This document shows, piece by piece, positions 9,340-18,472 of a DNA stretch of 64,000 bases. Both the position numbers and the translations under genes were made by a program. The notes beneath the pieces were generated by a model that worked only from the letters and a program-made list of their open reading frames with translations, did no database searches and was not told the DNA's origin. Source of the DNA: Marinagarivorans sp. (lineage in GTDB: Bacteria; Pseudomonadota; Gammaproteobacteria; Pseudomonadales; Cellvibrionaceae). Location: positions 1 through 64,000 of the forward strand of contig JANQJB010000074.1 of the NCBI GenBank assembly GCA_028281865.1. The letters run 5' to 3'. Position 1 is the stretch's first letter. Every line of letters starts with the position of its first letter.

Positions 9340-10869
9340 TTAATCTGGCTTTTCAGAAACAGAGATATAATGAGTGCGATCGTTACTATGCTTTAATCTA
9401 ACGTTCGCTTTTTCAGCCCAACTTTTCCATTGATTAAAAAGTTTTTTGGCTTGTTTAGGCTTTGCATTAGCGAGATTATTGACCTCTGCACGATCATTTT
9501 TAAAATCGTATAGCGCCATATCTTCACCCCAGGCGGTTACCAGCTTGAAATTATTATCGATAATGGCCCAGTGGTCGAACAAATGAAAGTAAAGCGGATT
9601 TCTCCTTTTTCGTTTCGGGCTGTCGAAAATAGGGGCAAAGCTTTCTCCTGGTGGTTTTGCTAGCGTTTTGCCTTTGAAGTCTGCAGGGTAATCCGCGCCC
9701 CCAAGGTCGCGCAGTGTAGCGAGTATGTCGACGATGTGTGCTGGGTAATCGGAAATAGTACCCCTCAGTTTTTGATTGATCCCTGCTGGCCAATTCGCGA
9801 TGAAACTTGTTGAAGCGCCGCCTTGGTGTTGATTTCGTTTATAGAGCCTGTAAGGGGTATTACTAAACCAAGCCCAACCGAGCCCGGTATTAAATTTTGA
9901 TTTCGCTTGTCCAACGGTTCCCCAGCGTTTGCGGTCAAACGGGCTGGCGCCGTTGTCGCTTAAAAATAGTATTAGCGTATTGTCGCGCTGCCCTATCTTT
10001 TCAAGTGCAGCGATAAGGCGTCCGATTTCTAGGTCCATACGATAGACCATGGCGGCATAAACGGCCATGCGCTCGCTTTCGAACGCTTTTCCATCTTGCG
10101 TTAACTCGTCCCACGCGGGAATATTGGCTGGACGAGTGGGAATGGGCCAATGCTTGTCAAGGATTCCCTCAGTTTGTTGTCGCTCGATACGCTGTGCACG
10201 TAAAACATCCCAGCCTTTGTCGTAGCGATGCTTAAATTTGGCGATGTCTTCCGGTAGTGCCTGAAGCGGAGCATGGGGTGCCGTTTGAGCGAGATACAAA
10301 AAAAAGGGCTGCATTGGATTTTGCTCCAAGCCTTCCTTAACAAACTGAATCGCAAAATCGGTGTAAGCTCGCGTGGCATAAAAATGTTTTGGTCGCGGCC
10401 AAGGGTTTTCATTAAGGTGAAAGCTATTATCGCCGAGGAAAAAGTCAGTTGCACCGCCTAAGTGACCGAAATAACGATTAAAACCCTCGTCAACGGGGTT
10501 GCCGGTCAGATGCCATTTGCCAACCGCATAAGTACGGTAACCCGCGCTCTGCATCACATGACCTAGGGTTGGACCTTTTTCGATTTTCATGCCTGCATGC
10601 TGCCAATATTGGCCAGACATTAAACTGGTGCGAGTGGGTTCGCACTTTCCGCTGTTGTAAAACTGGCGCAATCTTAAGCCCTGTTGCGCAAGGCGATCTA
10701 GATTAGGCGTGTCGATTTCACTGCCAAAACTGCCTAAGTCTGAGTACCCCATATCGTCGGCAAGAATAAGGATGATGTTGGGGCGCTTGGCGGAGGGTTT
10801 CGCTGAGGAGGTTTGTGTTAGACCGAGAAGGAGTATCACAAACATCAAAAAGAAGGGCAGTAAAGGCAT
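9340..10869 (-). CDS. Exported type I sulfatase (S1 family)
   Basis: 509 residues. It hydrolyses sulfate esters, here probably on a polysaccharide or its oligomers (inference). A signal peptide (about residues 1-23) precedes RPNIILILADDMGYSDLG, whose D38 and D39 bind the metal. The signature CEPTR (C76, P78, R80) fits the CXPXR rule in which the cysteine becomes formylglycine. Residues near 300 (FLSDNGASP) supply further metal ligands. A formylglycine-generating enzyme is needed for maturation and none is in the window. It lies 92 bp downstream of the DUF1287 gene on the same strand and may be cotranscribed. Confidence 0.9.
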   Translation of the reverse strand: MPLLPFFLMFVILLLGLTQTSSAKPSAKRPNIILILADDMGYSDLGSFGSEIDTPNLDRLAQQGLRLRQFYNSGKCEPTRTSLMSGQYWQHAGMKIEKGPTLGHVMQSAGYRTYAVGKWHLTGNPVDEGFNRYFGHLGGATDFFLGDNSFHLNENPWPRPKHFYATRAYTDFAIQFVKEGLEQNPMQPFFLYLAQTAPHAPLQALPEDIAKFKHRYDKGWDVLRAQRIERQQTEGILDKHWPIPTRPANIPAWDELTQDGKAFESERMAVYAAMVYRMDLEIGRLIAALEKIGQRDNTLILFLSDNGASPFDRKRWGTVGQAKSKFNTGLGWAWFSNTPYRLYKRNQHQGGASTSFIANWPAGINQKLRGTISDYPAHIVDILATLRDLGGADYPADFKGKTLAKPPGESFAPIFDSPKRKRRNPLYFHLFDHWAIIDNNFKLVTAWGEDMALYDFKNDRAEVNNLANAKPKQAKKLFNQWKSWAEKANVRLKHSNDRTHYISVSEKPD

Positions 10870-10961
10870 TTATCGTTCCCGCTCGGCTAAAAGCTCGTAA
10901 CATAACCAGATTTAATCGAAAGTACATTAAATAGAATTAAGATTGTGTCTACATCTAGTAT

Positions 10962-11603
10962 TTATTGAGAACTCGCACCCGGTTCGAAGCGATAGTGACC
11001 GGTAATTTCATAGGCAAATAAAACGTCCTCCAGTTGCGGGCCGGCACCGATGTTATGGATGATGAGTGGATTGTGGGTATATTTATCTTTTTTTGCACCG
11101 ACGATTCCGATATGTGGGAGGTTGCCTGGTAGCATCCAAGTGACGATATCACCCGGATGAAATTGGCTTGGGTCAGAATCGACGCTTAGAGTTTTGCCAT
11201 GGCGTTTAAAAAAAGTTTGCAAGTTAGGGACGCGACGATGATCGATGTTTTTGTCAGGCCGTTTTAAGCCCCAGATTTTACGTGAAGGATAATCGTCGAA
11301 GTGACTTCTGATGTCTTCGTGCACAAGTTTTTGTAAGTCGATACCGAGGGCCCTATAGCTGCGGATCACAACGTCGGTACAGACACCGATATTAGCCGGT
11401 ACATCGCCATTGGGGTAGGGGATTGCCAGATATTGACCGTCGTAGAGGATCTGGTGTTTGGTTCTTTCAAAAGCAGCATTAGCTAAGCGCTCTGCAAATG
11501 TTTCTGCAAAGATTGTTTCTGGCAAAGTAAGCGTCAAAACGACAATAATTTGCGTGTAGAAAAAAATGGTGTAGCTGGATATTCGGCGGACATTTCGGAT
11601 CAT
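10962..11603 (-). CDS. DUF1287 family exported protein
   Basis: 213 residues with an N-terminal hydrophobic export segment (residues 12-33). The mature domain carries the DUF1287 landmarks: a Cys in IGVCTDVVIRSYR, a Gly-Asp-Ile-Val turn, and the His in LPHIGIVG. This looks like an NlpC/P60-type papain-like fold with a Cys-His pair (inference), suggesting a cell-envelope amidase or peptidase. It is divergently oriented from the gene at 11739 and sits upstream of the sulfatase. Confidence 0.8.
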   Translation of the reverse strand: MIRNVRRISSYTIFFYTQIIVVLTLTLPETIFAETFAERLANAAFERTKHQILYDGQYLAIPYPNGDVPANIGVCTDVVIRSYRALGIDLQKLVHEDIRSHFDDYPSRKIWGLKRPDKNIDHRRVPNLQTFFKRHGKTLSVDSDPSQFHPGDIVTWMLPGNLPHIGIVGAKKDKYTHNPLIIHNIGAGPQLEDVLFAYEITGHYRFEPGASSQ

Positions 11604-11738
11604 TTTTGTTAAACGTTATTCATTAGCTCGGTGGTTGAGTTTGAACCTCTGTGTCTCACGGAATACTATAGACAAGTAACGGCAGTATGCGTTCAAATAC
11701 TTGCAGCAACAAACTATCTAAATCTAAGGGGTAATTCA

Positions 11739-12281
11739 ATGTTGAGAACGACACGTTTGTACCTCGCTATATTTTTCGTGCTGAACTTTTCTATATTCTG
11801 CAGCGCAGCTATAGCAGAATCTACAGAAGAATCTATGCCGCGCTTTGAGGTGACGACACTCAATAAAAACGAAAAAGTCATTCCAGAGAATTTGTCTAAT
11901 TCTCCTTCGGTATTTGTTATTGGTTTTACCAAGGGTTCACGCAAGCAAACGCTTGCTTGGACGCAAGCCTTGGAATTGCGCTATGCAAACGGTACGCCAA
12001 AAATTTACGGTGTTGCAGTGCTTGAAACTGTACCAAAGTTTGTCCGTGGGTTTGTCAAAAAGATGATTAAAGGCGATATAAAGAAAGATAATTACGATAA
12101 TTTTTTTGTCGTAACGCAGCAAAGCGAACAATGGAAAAGCCTTGTTGATTTCAACAATAAAAACGATGCATATATTATTGCAATGATGGAGGATTTTTCA
12201 CTTGCGCACAAAATATCTGGTCCGGTGAGCGAAGAAAAAATCGATTTGATTGAAAAAAGTTTAAGTTTGACTGATCGTTAA
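11739..12281 (+). CDS. Exported protein with possible thioredoxin-like fold
   Basis: 180 residues from ATG 11739, chosen because AAGGGG lies 8-13 bp upstream and a clear signal peptide begins there (cleavage near AAIA, residue 26). The open frame continues upstream but looks non-coding. The mature part (SVFVIGFTKGSRKQTLAWTQAL, then IYGVAVLETVPKFVRGFV) follows the beta-alpha-beta pattern of redoxin-like proteins but has no CXXC. The function is unknown. The next gene starts 17 bp downstream, so the two are probably cotranscribed. Confidence 0.65.
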   Translation: MLRTTRLYLAIFFVLNFSIFCSAAIAESTEESMPRFEVTTLNKNEKVIPENLSNSPSVFVIGFTKGSRKQTLAWTQALELRYANGTPKIYGVAVLETVPKFVRGFVKKMIKGDIKKDNYDNFFVVTQQSEQWKSLVDFNNKNDAYIIAMMEDFSLAHKISGPVSEEKIDLIEKSLSLTDR

Positions 12282-12298
12282 GAGTAAATAACTGTTAA

Positions 12299-12856
12299 AT
12301 GAAAAATAAGTCGCCGATTGTATTAATATTTGTATTGTTACTTTCCTGTGCAAGCCACCAAGGCTTTTATTATCCATCCGGTTCATTTTCGGAAGATTCA
12401 CGTACTGATCATTTTAAATATGATTGGTATGTTGATCATTTGAAATCGATGAAGGAAAAACCGCTGGTGGAAATTACAAGCGGTAAAGCACTGCGAATAT
12501 TAGTTTTGCCGACTTCGGGCAGGCCAGAAGTTCTCAGGTTGTCCGCGGAAGAACACGGCGTGTATCAGTTGTTTTATCTGCAAACCAATGGAGTCGGCGG
12601 CGGGCAGTCAGGCGAAATTATCGCTGAGAAGCGAAAAAAGCTCGATAATGAGCGTGTCGAAGAGATTTTTTCACGAGCAAATGACCATTGCAATATTAGC
12701 TCAGCAAAATCACATGGTGTCATTGAGTCCGAGGAGGGCGAGCAGTGGGTCTTGGAGTGGTTGAGTGAGGGACGACTACACGCTTTTGATCTTTGGTCAC
12801 CCCAAAAGGGTTGTTTTTTTAATCTTTACAAGCAGCTATCAGCGCTAATATCTTAG
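12299..12856 (+). CDS. Putative lipoprotein of unknown function
   Basis: 185 residues. A short basic N-terminus and hydrophobic core end at LLSC (C17), a good lipobox. The mature protein is mixed alpha/beta with no recognised domain. It is closely linked (17 bp) to the exported thioredoxin-like gene upstream. Confidence 0.6.
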   Translation: MKNKSPIVLIFVLLLSCASHQGFYYPSGSFSEDSRTDHFKYDWYVDHLKSMKEKPLVEITSGKALRILVLPTSGRPEVLRLSAEEHGVYQLFYLQTNGVGGGQSGEIIAEKRKKLDNERVEEIFSRANDHCNISSAKSHGVIESEEGEQWVLEWLSEGRLHAFDLWSPQKGCFFNLYKQLSALIS

Positions 12857-12974
12857 CCTAGCGAACTCTGCCTAATTTAAGTATTTTCTATTTCGTAAAT
12901 TAGACTGATGACCTATTCTGGTCGTATTCACCTATACTCTATTTAAATTCGCTTGTTCAACTGATATTTCAATT

Positions 12975-13703
12975 ATGAGTAAAATTGCGGGCTATTTATT
13001 TGTTTTTAGCGTAATACTATTTATATTTTGCTTTGTAAAACGCAATGAGTTTAGTGATGATCGTGCGCTGCATTCTGAAGTAGAAATTGAACCTTTACAA
13101 AGTCCCGTCAAAATTGATCCGTTTGAAGTCCAGTTTAAAGATACGACCTATCGAGTAAGACCGTTGTACGATTATGAGATTTCTGGTCTAGTGGTATCCT
13201 TTCGTCATCACAGCGGCGATTCCATGTTACATAAACTCTGGAATGACCATCTGAATACCACCGATTTATGTATCGTATGGCGTGAAAATGCATCGCACCC
13301 TAATCTAAATAAACTTGATTTTTGGAACGGTCAGTTTACCTGCAATGTTCAAACACGTGATCAGCAGGCGTGGAATCGTTTTGATATGAATCAGTTGTCT
13401 AATAATCATTTGATTAGCGAAGATGAATGGTTGCGAGAGCAAATTGCTCAAGTGAAAATCGGTGATCAAATCCAACTTAGTGGTTGGTTATCGGCATATT
13501 CGGCAGCGGGTGGCCCGGAGCGAGGCACAAGTACGACGCGCACCGATACTGGCAACGGAGCTTGTGAAACGATCTACGTAAAAAGTTTTCACATTTTAAG
13601 CGCTAACAACAATCCCTGGCGCTCTTTTATGTGGTTAAGTCTAGTTACTGCATTTGCGAGCTTGAGTTGGTATTTCTTTGCTCCATTTCAGATGCGGAAT
13701 TAA
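12975..13703 (+). CDS. Membrane protein of unknown function with two terminal helices
   Basis: 242 residues. One membrane helix lies at the N-terminus (about 5-22) and one near the C-terminus (about 215-235), with a roughly 190-residue domain between that probably faces the periplasm. That domain contains DLCIVWRENASHPN, WNGQFTCNVQT and a Gly-rich segment near residue 180. No family name can be given with confidence. It is probably monocistronic, followed by the 24-bp tandem repeats. Confidence 0.6.
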   Translation: MSKIAGYLFVFSVILFIFCFVKRNEFSDDRALHSEVEIEPLQSPVKIDPFEVQFKDTTYRVRPLYDYEISGLVVSFRHHSGDSMLHKLWNDHLNTTDLCIVWRENASHPNLNKLDFWNGQFTCNVQTRDQQAWNRFDMNQLSNNHLISEDEWLREQIAQVKIGDQIQLSGWLSAYSAAGGPERGTSTTRTDTGNGACETIYVKSFHILSANNNPWRSFMWLSLVTAFASLSWYFFAPFQMRN

Positions 13704-13723
13704 GTTAGGTTTATTTGGGTTAG

Positions 13724-13795
13724 CGCGTTGCTACTATAGATGTTATTCGCGTTGCTACTATAGATTGTATTCGCGTTGCCGCTGTGGATGGTATT
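13724..13795. repeat. Three tandem 24-bp repeats
   Basis: Units at 13724-13747, 13748-13771 and 13772-13795 share CGCGTTGCTACTATAGAT at their start, followed by a short variable end (GTTATT, TGTATT, GGTATT). The first two are nearly identical and the third has drifted. They are non-coding, between the membrane protein gene and the TIGR00266 gene. There are no spacers, so this is not a CRISPR array. Confidence 0.9.
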
Positions 13796-13929
13796 GCGGT
13801 TAGCGTTTCAAATGTTCTCTTAGTCCTAATACCATACTAGCCCTTGTATATTCATAATACCTATTTCAAAATTGCGGATCTCGCAACGTTTGCGAACAAT
13901 AAAAAATTCCCCAATTTAAGGAGCTCGTT

Positions 13930-14718
13930 ATGCGATGTCACGAAGTCGATTATGAAATTATAGGTAATAGCATGCAAATGGTTGAGGTTGAACTCGATCC
14001 CGGAGAGGTTGTTATCGCCGAGGCGGGAGCGATGAATTATATGGAGGACGACATCAGCTTCAAATCGAAAATGGGAGATGGATCGGATGTAGATGCGGGC
14101 TTTTTTGGCAAGTTGATGGGAGCGGGCAAACGCATGCTGACCGGCGAGTCTATATTTATGACGCATTTTCGCCATGAGGGAAATTCACAAAAACGGCGTG
14201 TTTGCTTTGCTGCACCTTATCCCGGTACGGTGATTCCGTTAAATATGGCCGATATAGGTGGGCTTACCTGTCAAAAGGACGCGTTTTTGTGTGCAGCATT
14301 TGGAACCAAAGTATCAATCACTTTAAATCGTCGCATCGGTACCGGTTTTTTCGGTGGAGAGGGATTTATCTTACAGCGTTTAGAAGGAGATGGGATGGCT
14401 TTTTTGCACGCGGGTGGGACAGTTGTGAAGCGCGATCTGCAAGCCGGTGAAACATTGAGGTTGGATACAGGCTGCCTGGTTGGGTTTTCTGATGGGGTGG
14501 ATTATCGAATAGAGATGGTAAAGGGCTTAAGAAGTGCCTTTTTCGGTGGAGAGGGTTTATTTTTGGCGACGCTACGTGGACCGGGCTCGGTGTGGATGCA
14601 AAGCTTACCGTTCTCGCGCTTGGCTGATAGAGTGATACAAAGTGCCTCCGGATTGGGTGGTAATAAAGGCGAGGGTTCGGTGCTTGGTGGCTTGGGCAAT
14701 CTTATTGATGGTAGGTAA
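13930..14718 (+). CDS. TIGR00266/AIM24 family protein
   Basis: 262 residues, the usual length for this beta-helical family. Typical signatures are [17 protein letters not shown] near the start and two FFGGEGF/FFGGEGL repeats at about residues 140 and 200. There is no signal peptide, so it is cytoplasmic or membrane-associated. The bacterial function is not settled; the family shares a fold with mitochondrial AIM24. The start has an AAGGAG ribosome site. It is monocistronic, ended by a strong terminator. Confidence 0.88.
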   Translation: MRCHEVDYEIIGNSMQMVEVELDPGEVVIAEAGAMNYMEDDISFKSKMGDGSDVDAGFFGKLMGAGKRMLTGESIFMTHFRHEGNSQKRRVCFAAPYPGTVIPLNMADIGGLTCQKDAFLCAAFGTKVSITLNRRIGTGFFGGEGFILQRLEGDGMAFLHAGGTVVKRDLQAGETLRLDTGCLVGFSDGVDYRIEMVKGLRSAFFGGEGLFLATLRGPGSVWMQSLPFSRLADRVIQSASGLGGNKGEGSVLGGLGNLIDGR

Positions 14719-14722
14719 TAAC

Positions 14723-14760
14723 CCAGCGCTGAAAAAACTTTCCTAGTTTTTCAGCGCTGG
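14723..14760. terminator. Strong bidirectional terminator
   Basis: A perfect stem CCAGCGCTGAAAAA at 14723-14736 pairs with TTTTTCAGCGCTGG at 14747-14760 around a short loop. The A and T runs inside the stem let it end transcription from both converging genes. Confidence 0.8.
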
Positions 14761-14781
14761 CCTCCGCATTGGAGGGGTAAA

Positions 14782-16347
14782 TTACATACTAAATTCATCG
14801 GCACCGATATCGTTGTTTACGCGTGGTTCTCCATCCAAATCGCTTAGGTCCGCTACATTAGTTCCCGCGTCTACAATGCCGATTACGGCTGCATTTAAAT
14901 GCAAATCGCCGTCTTCAAGTGCAGTAAAAATATCGTCATCAATGTCGGTGATATTATTATTAATTGTGGCTGTTGCTCCCGAGCGCTCAAGTATTGTTCC
15001 ATTAGTTAAGTTATTAAATACTTGGTTGCCAGTACTTTCGGGAAAACGTATTTCTATATTCCAGCTAAAACCTGATTTTAAAATCACCGTATTATTGTAC
15101 ACAAGCGAGTCGCTGCTTTCGTCGAGAGCGATACCGACGTCGGCAAAAGTATGGTTAGCTTTGCCGGAGTGATAAACAAAGTTGTTACGAATTATTCCGC
15201 CGGTATTGGATAGATTACCGGATTGCCGCAAGCCGAAACCGACTCCGCGGTCGCAGTCGATAATAATATTATTTTCTACAATATTATCCGCCGATCCATC
15301 CCAAAAATGTACTGCATGTTCTGCAACAAATTGGCTTGGGCTTGCGATGTCACGAAAAACATTATTGCGAACTGTCCAGTTTTTTGCGTGATGCGCGTCG
15401 ATGCCGCCGATATAGAATTGTGGGCCAATTCCAGCCGTATAACGAAACAAACAGTTTTCAATTAGGCCATCATTTGACGTTACGATATTGTTATCGTTAC
15501 CCGTAATCTTGATTAATTGCTCAAACGAATCTTGTAAAACGCAGTTGCGAACAATTGGGCTGGTCCCGCCGTCTTCGCCAGCAAACTGAATTAAATGATA
15601 ACGCGCTTTTTGCAGCGTAATTCCATCGAGAATAAAGTTTTCTCCTGCTACGCGAATGAGATTTCCGACGTTAGCAGAGCTGCTCATCTCATCACCTTCT
15701 ATAATTACCAATTCGCGGTTTCCAGATTGTGAACGCAGCACGACGTCATCAGCATTAACATACAGCGTATCGCTGATAGTGTAAGTACCATCAGATAGAA
15801 TGATTTGTACGCTGCCGCCATTTGAATTTGCATTTGCAACCGCTTGCTCGAGTTCATTTGCTGTGCTGACAAACACCTCTTGCCCGGAATATTGGTAACT
15901 TGACGTAGTCGGATTGGTATCTGAGTTACCGACGGTAACTTCTATCGTTTCGCTGTAATTACCGAGACCGCCATTGCCGTCATAGGCTGCAACTTTAATT
16001 TGCCAGTTGCCTGCGTCGATATCTTCCAGCACCGTATAGGTTTGATTCCCTATCTCCACTGTTTCAAAATTTAATGCCGAGGTTTTTTTGTAGGCAAGTT
16101 GATATCCGCTTATATTATTGGGGTTTAAATTGTTTCCATTTCCATCGCTAAAATTTGTTCGCCAACGTACCGGCAGGTCAAATAATGTTGCTGTTCCACT
16201 TGATGACGAGCTAGCACTCGAACTTGAAGAACTGGTGCTGCTTGAAGAAGAGCTGGTGTTGCCCTCAGAGCCACCGCATCCCGACAAAAGTAGCAAGCAG
16301 ATGCAAAAACTTAAGCTAATGTGCAGTGAAAAGATATTGTCTAACAT
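14782..16347 (-). CDS. Polyserine-linker lipoprotein with right-handed beta-helix domain
   Basis: 521 residues from the ATG at 16347; a TTG eight codons upstream (16371) is an alternative. A lipobox LLSGC (C24) is followed by a polyserine linker (about residues 30-52), the hallmark of secreted carbohydrate-active proteins in Cellvibrionaceae. A fibronectin-III-like domain (about 55-140) comes next, then a long right-handed parallel beta-helix (about 160-490) with repeated N-rich turns such as VENNIIIDC and VRNNVF. Such helices occur in polysaccharide lyases and related surface proteins. No lyase catalytic residues can be assigned, so function is inferred only as surface glycan binding or cleavage. 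Confidence 0.75.
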   Translation of the reverse strand: MLDNIFSLHISLSFCICLLLLSGCGGSEGNTSSSSSSTSSSSSSASSSSSGTATLFDLPVRWRTNFSDGNGNNLNPNNISGYQLAYKKTSALNFETVEIGNQTYTVLEDIDAGNWQIKVAAYDGNGGLGNYSETIEVTVGNSDTNPTTSSYQYSGQEVFVSTANELEQAVANANSNGGSVQIILSDGTYTISDTLYVNADDVVLRSQSGNRELVIIEGDEMSSSANVGNLIRVAGENFILDGITLQKARYHLIQFAGEDGGTSPIVRNCVLQDSFEQLIKITGNDNNIVTSNDGLIENCLFRYTAGIGPQFYIGGIDAHHAKNWTVRNNVFRDIASPSQFVAEHAVHFWDGSADNIVENNIIIDCDRGVGFGLRQSGNLSNTGGIIRNNFVYHSGKANHTFADVGIALDESSDSLVYNNTVILKSGFSWNIEIRFPESTGNQVFNNLTNGTILERSGATATINNNITDIDDDIFTALEDGDLHLNAAVIGIVDAGTNVADLSDLDGEPRVNNDIGADEFSM

Positions 16348-16804
16348 ATTAAACCCGTTTTTGATTAACAAATACGTTATATATTATTTCTCGTTTTCCC
16401 CAAGGTTATAAATTGATTTTGCTATATCAGAATTGGAGTAATGGTCGCGGCTATTCATTCAAAATTAGTATAGACCTCGGTTCGGGGGGGCAAGATGTAC
16501 TGGTTCACACAACAGTGGTTGCCAATAAGAACTTAATAATTGATCGATCGGAACACCCAAATTGATAAAGCTATAAGAAGGTCGATAAAGCGATAATGCC
16601 TGAATCCTCTCTGCCTTTTTGTGTGTGTTATTGGCAGGCTTTTCCGCCAGCCTTTCAAATAGATTCCATTTGTTGGTCGCTCAAAGAGCTAGCAGTCTGT
16701 GGTCGATTAGCCTTACTCAGAGACGCTTTACTTTGTTCTATAGTTGAATAACAGGCCACTTTAAATATCAAATCGTCGTTAAAAAACGGATTCAAGAAAA
16801 TAGC
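16348..16804. other. Intergenic, no gene seen
   Basis: Divergent upstream region between the beta-helix lipoprotein and the small exported protein. It contains a run of seven G near 16484 and short repeats of GATAAAGC around 16563-16590. No convincing promoter, RNA gene or open frame was seen. Confidence 0.4.
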
Positions 16805-17269
16805 ATGCAAAACAGAGATTTTTCGCTAAAGTTCATAAGATTTTTGTCAAAAGAAACGCCACGGCTGTTTCTGTTAATCGTACTATTGTGCACGCTGAGT
16901 GTTCCAGCGATGGCGCTTGGTGAAGCTTTGGCCAACTGTAGTCCGAGTACCGCTAAACCTAATTTTCGTATCGATATACATAAAAGCGATAAACCGGTTG
17001 GAATCTACCATTACAATGCAAGAAACTACAATTTTTCCGGCATTATGGGAGGGCTATTCAAGTGCCGGAAACCGTTCTTGGATGATATATATTTGGCTCG
17101 CAGCGATATTGACGGCAAGATCCTATTAAAAAAAGAATATATGTCGGGGTGCGTTGTCCATATTGAGATTTCAAAATCAGGTGAGTCTGGACGCTTGTGG
17201 GTGATTGAAAAGGGCCGGGGTTACAAAAGCACAATTGCGAACTCCGTTTGTACAGTCAACAAACTTTAG
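16805..17269 (+). CDS. Small exported protein of unknown function
   Basis: 154 residues. A long basic N-terminal region precedes a hydrophobic core, with cleavage near PAMA (about residue 37). The mature part has cysteines in ANCSP, FKCRK, SGCVV and SVCTV, which could form two disulfides. The compact beta-rich pattern (FRIDIHKSDKPVGIYHYNA) suggests a small periplasmic or secreted domain. No family was recognised. Confidence 0.55.
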   Translation: MQNRDFSLKFIRFLSKETPRLFLLIVLLCTLSVPAMALGEALANCSPSTAKPNFRIDIHKSDKPVGIYHYNARNYNFSGIMGGLFKCRKPFLDDIYLARSDIDGKILLKKEYMSGCVVHIEISKSGESGRLWVIEKGRGYKSTIANSVCTVNKL

Positions 17270-18047
17270 CGCTTGCTGACCCAAGATAGTGCTTAAAACA
17301 ATTAGCATTTTGTGTAGCCTCATGCTATTTCACTAGATCCTCTAAGTCTCTCGGTTCGCGGTGTATGCAAGTGGGCACCTGAGGTTTGCCTTGCCGTTTG
17401 ATCGCCTCGGCGTTTTGTGAACTTCGGGCCCAGTATGTGTGCTATGCAATGCATCGCAAGTAATGCTCGAAATAAATTGAAGCAAAAGTCGCATTATTTA
17501 TTTCGAAATACAATATAAAAGCTCGCTTTTCTGTTATGCCCTAATTTCTTTGCTCGCTGGTTTTGCACTTCTTTAACCATCTGGGGATGACTTTCTTTTC
17601 CCTTTTGGCACATACACCTCGCCCTTGATTTGGGATAGATACATGGTGGTGAGATGGATGTCACAGCACATTAAGACCCGAGTCTCATTACGGAAAAATT
17701 GTAGTTTTCTGTCCCCCAGCCGCAAGATGAGTCGCGTATTATTGTTTGCCCAACCATATCAGTGATATTGGGTTGCACGGCATTTTGCTCTTTGCTAGAT
17801 GGTTACTAATCTAGACGGTTACGTGTATGGAATTGTCGACAAGTAAGCAAAATAAAGTATTAAAAAGAACTCGGTTCGTGAAAAAGAGTCCTATTAAAAC
17901 GACCGTTTGAATCGAGATTGGGTGTCGAATAGCTCTGGGGCACGGCTTCCACGTCAATTGGAAAACCGCCTTTTGGAAACTAACGAAGAGCAGGAGCTAG
18001 GCGTTGTTTTGCAGCGCTGAAACTGCGAGGAAACTGAGGTAAACACG
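17270..18047. other. Long intergenic region with one possible 37-codon frame
   Basis: 778 bp without a clear gene. At 17907-18020 a TTG-started frame of 37 codons has a protein-like composition (RLPRQLENRLLETNEEQEL) and is in the same frame as the next gene, separated from it by a TGA and 27 bp. It has no ribosome site. It may be a degraded gene end or chance. Nothing else is clear. Confidence 0.3.
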
Positions 18048-18422
18048 ATGAGAGATGCTGAATCAGGCCTAATCCAGGAGTTAGCACAACAATTTGTCGA
18101 TATGTCGAACGATCAGCAGCTTTGGGTCGATATTTTACCGAGCAAGTTGGAAATAAACCCGTCAGGGCGTGAGTTGGCTGCATGTATTACTGCGATGCAT
18201 GCAGTGGCAGAGAAGAGCGACACTGTCGACCCTAAGTCCGTTGTCAAGGTGCATAGCCCAACGTATGACTGTTATAACGGGCTTTTGTGGGCTTCATACA
18301 CACATATCATTGAAGTAGCAGGTAACTGGATTCGATCTAAGTATGGGCCTTCGGACGCGGAAAAGTTTACTTCGCATGTCTACCAGGCGCTTGAAAAATC
18401 TGCTTCCCAGGCTGCTGGATAA
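18048..18422 (+). CDS. Small cytoplasmic protein of unknown function
   Basis: 124 residues, no signal or membrane segment, largely helical by composition. Cysteines occur in AACITA and YDCYNG. The start has a GAGG ribosome site at good spacing. No homologous family was recognised. It converges with the thioredoxin-like membrane protein gene, whose stop is 50 bp away. Confidence 0.55.
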   Translation: MRDAESGLIQELAQQFVDMSNDQQLWVDILPSKLEINPSGRELAACITAMHAVAEKSDTVDPKSVVKVHSPTYDCYNGLLWASYTHIIEVAGNWIRSKYGPSDAEKFTSHVYQALEKSASQAAG

Positions 18423-18472
18423 GCCTTCCGAAAGACCTATTTCCAAACGCGAGCCGCCTAAATCTCGGGTGG

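Noticed and set aside
13724-13795. CRISPR-like repeat block
   Set aside because: The units are directly adjacent, with no spacers, only three copies, and there are no cas genes.
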